Shown here piece after piece: positions 61,033 through 64,000 of a stretch of 64,000 bases of DNA. Positions within the stretch are counted from its first letter, which is position 1. Each line of letters begins with the position of its first letter. This DNA is from Bacteroidota bacterium (GTDB taxonomy: Bacteria > Bacteroidota > Bacteroidia > Chitinophagales > Chitinophagaceae): contig JAGWRO010000018.1 of NCBI GenBank assembly GCA_028876495.1, positions 96,969 to 160,968 on the forward strand, in the 5' to 3' direction. The notes under the pieces are model-generated. The model saw only the letters and a program-made list of their open reading frames with translations, made no database searches and was not told the DNA's origin. The position numbers and the translations under genes were made by a program.

Positions 61033-63486
61033 TTACTCACTCCTCAAGCTTTCCACAGGATTAGCTATTGCTGCTTTTATTGCCTGGAAACTGATAGTTA
61101 CCAATGCAATAAGAAGTGCAATGATGGTAGTGATCGCAAAAACCATCCAACTGATATGAATCCTGTACGCAAATTCCTGCAACCATTTGTTCATTACATA
61201 CCATGCAATAGGAGATGCAATAACTATGGAAATACCCACCAGTTTGATAAAATCTTTTGACAATAAAGTCACAATACTGGTTACACTGGCACCTAATACT
61301 TTGCGCACTCCAATTTCTTTTATTCGTTGTTCGGCACTAAAAGTGGCAAGGCCAAATAAACCAAGGCATGAAATTAAAATAGCGATGATGGTAAAGTATC
61401 CAACGATGGCTGACAGTTTATTTTCCGCATCATAATTTTTTTGAAAATCCTTATCCAAAAAACTATACTCAAAAGGTTCATTCGGATTTAAGTTATGCCA
61501 GGTGGTATTAAGGGTTTTCAATAAAGGAGCTACGTCGCCGGGCTTTGCATGAACCACCATATAATTAAACTTTTGATCACTGCTCAATCCGTAACCATAA
61601 GGAGTTATGGGCAAGTGCAGGTCTTCAAAATGGAAATCTTTAACCACACCAATAATCTCATACGTTAGCTTTTTTCCCCTGTATTCAAAATAGACATTCT
61701 TACCAACTGCATCTGCCGGCGAAGCAAATCCAATTTCTTTTATCGCTGTTTGATTTAAAATAATTCGGTTGCTGGTATCCGAAGGAAAATCAGGCGAAAA
61801 TAATCGCCCGGCGACGGGCTTAATGCCGAGCGTTTTCAGGTAATCATAATCAACCGTATTGGTTCGCGTTCTTTTTGAATCGGTCATGGTTTGCCCGTCT
61901 TTATAAAATCCGTTATCACTGGGATTAAAAATTCCGGGATTGTAATAAGAGGCGCCCACGCTTTCTACCTGCGATAGTTTGCTGATCTCGCTTTTAAATG
62001 AGGTATACATATTTTTTGCATTGCCGCTTCGCAAAGGAATTACGATTTGTCTTTGTTTATCAAAACCAAGATTGGCTGAACGCAGATAATTCATTTGTTT
62101 TGAAATAACCACAGAAGCAAGAATAAGGATTACTGAAATGATGAACTGAAAAACAACCAATCCTTTGCGCAAGGATACTGCCGCTAAAGAGTTGGCAAAC
62201 TTTCCTTTTAAAACTTTTACAGGTTTGAAAGATGACAAATAAAATGCAGGATAACTTCCGGCAATTAAGCCGGTAATAACCGATAACAAAAAGAAACCGC
62301 CGATCACTCCCGGATTATTTGTAAAAGACAAGGAAAGATCTTTTCCTGAAATGGAATTAAACGCAGGCAACAAAGCAACCGTGATGATATAAGCGCATAC
62401 AAAAGCCAGGATGCTCATCAGTAAAGACTCTCCAAGGAATTGCCACACGAGGGATTTTTTTTCGGCGCCTAACACTTTGCGAATCCCCACTTCGGCAGAA
62501 CGTTTGGAAGATCTGGCGGTAGAAAGGTTCATAAAGTTGATGCAGGCGATCAGTAAAGTGAACAATGCGATTGAACCAAGAATGTATAAATATGTAAGGC
62601 TGCCTGAAGGAGTTACATCATTGTTCATTCCGGAATGAAGGTGAATGTCTTTTAAGTTGATAAGAAATTGTTTCTTGGTAAAGCCGGCATCTTTTAAATC
62701 TTTAGACTCATATTTTTCAATAAATGCAGGAAATTTTGCTGCTGTCTTAGCAGGATCACTTCCATGCCTTAAGCGGATGTAAGAGTAGAACATGTTGTTG
62801 TTGGCGAAGTTGTTTCCATTGTTTCGGATGTACGCTTCGATATCACCGCCATTCATTGATACAAAAAAATTTGCCTGGATGTGAGATGGTTTGTTGATCT
62901 TTCTAAATACACCTGTAATTAAAAAATCGTTATCGCCATTCGTGCTGCTGCTTATATGAATGATCTTGTTCAATGCCGGTTCATTGCCAAAAATTTTATG
63001 CGCGATGTCTTCTGATATCACCACTGTGCGTGGTTCGTTAAGTGCTGTTTCAGGATTTCCTTCCACAAAATGATAAGTAAACATGCGGAAAAAAGTTGAG
63101 TCAGCGAGATATCCTTTTGTCTCATAAAAAGATTTGGTATCGCCGTTTTTTTCGTGATACTGGAGTAAGGTTTTATCTTCTGCAAACATTCCCATCAGGC
63201 GGGTTGTCTGTTCTACTTCAGGAAATTCCTGTTGCATGGCTGCAACGAGAGGAGCAGGAGTATTTGGCGTTTTGTTTTCCTGGCCCTGCATTATAAAAGT
63301 AGTTCCTACCTGGTAGATGTCATCGGCATTTTTCTGATATTTGTCGTAGCTCATCTCATTGAGGATATACAATGAAATAAGCATGCAGCATACAAGACCA
63401 GCGCACAAACCAAAAATGTTGATGAATGAAAACACTTTATTCTTCATCAGGTTGCGCCAGGCAATTTTGAAATAACTTTTTAGCAT
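61033..63486 (-). CDS. MacB/FtsX-type ABC transporter permease, paralogue 2
   Basis: An 817-residue protein with the same domain plan as paralogue 1: KVFSFINIFGLCAGLVCCML, ACINFMNLSTARSSKRSAEVGIRKVLGA, AEQRIKEIGVRKVLGASVTS and the C-terminal ANPVESLRSE. The MacB-type periplasmic region between about 45 and 280 differs more than the cores. It is encoded 107 bp upstream of paralogue 1, consistent with tandem duplication. The partner ATPase is not in the window, so it is either elsewhere or shared by several permeases. Confidence 0.88.
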   Translation of the reverse strand: MLKSYFKIAWRNLMKNKVFSFINIFGLCAGLVCCMLISLYILNEMSYDKYQKNADDIYQVGTTFIMQGQENKTPNTPAPLVAAMQQEFPEVEQTTRLMGMFAEDKTLLQYHEKNGDTKSFYETKGYLADSTFFRMFTYHFVEGNPETALNEPRTVVISEDIAHKIFGNEPALNKIIHISSSTNGDNDFLITGVFRKINKPSHIQANFFVSMNGGDIEAYIRNNGNNFANNNMFYSYIRLRHGSDPAKTAAKFPAFIEKYESKDLKDAGFTKKQFLINLKDIHLHSGMNNDVTPSGSLTYLYILGSIALFTLLIACINFMNLSTARSSKRSAEVGIRKVLGAEKKSLVWQFLGESLLMSILAFVCAYIITVALLPAFNSISGKDLSLSFTNNPGVIGGFFLLSVITGLIAGSYPAFYLSSFKPVKVLKGKFANSLAAVSLRKGLVVFQFIISVILILASVVISKQMNYLRSANLGFDKQRQIVIPLRSGNAKNMYTSFKSEISKLSQVESVGASYYNPGIFNPSDNGFYKDGQTMTDSKRTRTNTVDYDYLKTLGIKPVAGRLFSPDFPSDTSNRIILNQTAIKEIGFASPADAVGKNVYFEYRGKKLTYEIIGVVKDFHFEDLHLPITPYGYGLSSDQKFNYMVVHAKPGDVAPLLKTLNTTWHNLNPNEPFEYSFLDKDFQKNYDAENKLSAIVGYFTIIAILISCLGLFGLATFSAEQRIKEIGVRKVLGASVTSIVTLLSKDFIKLVGISIVIASPIAWYVMNKWLQEFAYRIHISWMVFAITTIIALLIALVTISFQAIKAAIANPVESLRSE

Positions 63487-63790
63487 AAAAAATCAATTTT
63501 TTAAATTTTTTCTGCTTATATGACTTTAAAAAATTAAGCCACATATTTGGCTATTGATTTTCAAAAGGTTAGAATTTAAATTAAAATAAAAACTGTACGA
63601 TTTTGATACAGTCTGTGTCCCGGTTTGATACACTGGTATATTTCGATTTTAATCTAAAAGTATTTTGTTTAGCGAAGAATTACTGCATATCATAGCTTAG
63701 TAATTAAAAGTGATCTGAATGCTATTTTCGTTTATTCATTGCTGTTATAGCAAACAAACTAATTACGAAAATTTCTGTTTTCTACTTTTG
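63487..63790. other. Intergenic region upstream of the permease pair
   Basis: AT-rich, about 300 bp, without a supported gene. The promoter of the minus-strand permease is expected here but is not clear. Repeat copy B follows. Confidence 0.45.
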
Positions 63791-63837
63791 AATGGATTGA
63801 AATCCATTCTTACAATATGATCCGTTCCTACGGAACT
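63791..63837. repeat. Dispersed two-hairpin repeat, copy B
   Basis: AATGGATTGAAATCCATT and the perfect palindrome GTTCC-TAC-GGAAC. A close match to copy A over 47 bp, same orientation, on the other side of the permease pair. Confidence 0.75.
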
Positions 63838-63901
63838 GAAATCATTTTCACATTTTCGTATTTTTCAAATTTGCTAATTAACTCAAGTTGCTAGTTAAAA
63901 A

Positions 63902-63960
63902 GAGCATCGGAATAAAGAATAATTTTGAGTTACCCACTTAAAATTATTTTACCGATGCTC
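63902..63960. repeat. Inverted repeat before the IS982-like gene (GAGCATCGG ... CCGATGCTC)
   Basis: Outer arms GAGCATCGG/CCGATGCTC and inner arms AATAATTTT/AAAATTATT enclose a short loop with TACCC. The start codon of the following transposase overlaps the right outer arm. Confidence 0.65.
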
Positions 63961-64000
63961 AATGAAGATAAAATTATATCAATTTATTGTTTTGTAGATG
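63955..64000 (+). CDS. IS982-family transposase, first 15 codons (cut by window end)
   Basis: From ATG 63955 the reading frame gives MLNEDKIISIYCFVD, which resembles the start of IS982-family transposases (an N-terminal DKI..IY...DD stretch before the DDE domain). Only 15 codons are visible, so the call is tentative. The upstream inverted repeat fits an IS edge. A nested ATG at 63961 gives an 11-codon ORF in another frame that ends at TAG and is not a gene. Confidence 0.55.
   Translation, partial: MLNEDKIISIYCFVD

Overview
The window looks like a chromosomal segment of a Bacteroidota bacterium, most likely a Chitinophagaceae-type member. Supporting signs are a SusD fragment, TonB-receptor and DUF5686 outer-membrane proteins, tRNA hydroxylase MiaE, Bacteroidota-style lptE and secG genes, a RecF-DUF721 pair, DUF5916 and DUF4097 proteins, AT-rich spacers with few Shine-Dalgarno sites, and promoters of the TTTG-N18/19-TAnnTTTG type (clearest before metK, lepB and lpd). 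The genus is inference only. No rRNA, intact tRNA or CRISPR array was seen.

Layout. 1-6.3 kb: the end of a SusD gene, a secreted esterase, two small enzymes, and a TonB-dependent receptor with a small membrane gene upstream. 6.5-14.1 kb: a CDF-like transporter, an MFS-trehalase pair, divergent lipid genes (App1-type phosphatase and DAG-kinase-like), miaE and a bioF-like synthase. 14.2-17.9 kb: a secreted unknown, an MlaE-MlaF-MlaD lipid-transport operon, and a YtxH protein. 18-25.3 kb: an orphan molybdopterin dehydrogenase large subunit, a complete insertion sequence (20261-21736), a sterol-desaturase-family enzyme and a large DUF5686 protein. 25.6-33.5 kb: metK, a MazF-type toxin-antitoxin pair, rlmB, a PAP2 phosphatase, a UbiD decarboxylase, lpd and an NlpC/P60 lipoprotein. 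33.5-41.3 kb, minus strand: BrkB, mltG, secG, a repeat/TPR protein, lptE, a sigma-54 activator, a HEPN-MNT pair and miaB. 41.4-47.8 kb: an M1 peptidase, a ParE-type toxin-antitoxin pair, a lone DppB-type permease, a membrane unknown, DUF721, recF and dinB. 47.9-55.4 kb: prfB with a programmed +1 frameshift, a sigma-54 response regulator without an HTH, a hydrolase, lepB and a DUF5916 protein. 55.4-64 kb: a membrane unknown, an MFS transporter, a DUF4097 protein, two tandem MacB/FtsX-type permeases, and the first codons of an IS982-like transposase at the window edge.

Most of the window is core housekeeping: envelope biogenesis, tRNA and rRNA modification, translation termination, secretion and repair. 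Small mobile or selfish modules are threaded into it: three different toxin-antitoxin pairs, one complete IS and the start of another, and several kinds of REP-like palindrome, one of which appears to lie in frame inside ubiD. The most intriguing unexplained pattern is a short unstructured motif, roughly TTTGYNNGTTTACTG, found 9-55 nt beyond the stop codons of seven unrelated genes and in the sense orientation each time. I did not find a clear new multi-gene defence or metabolic system.
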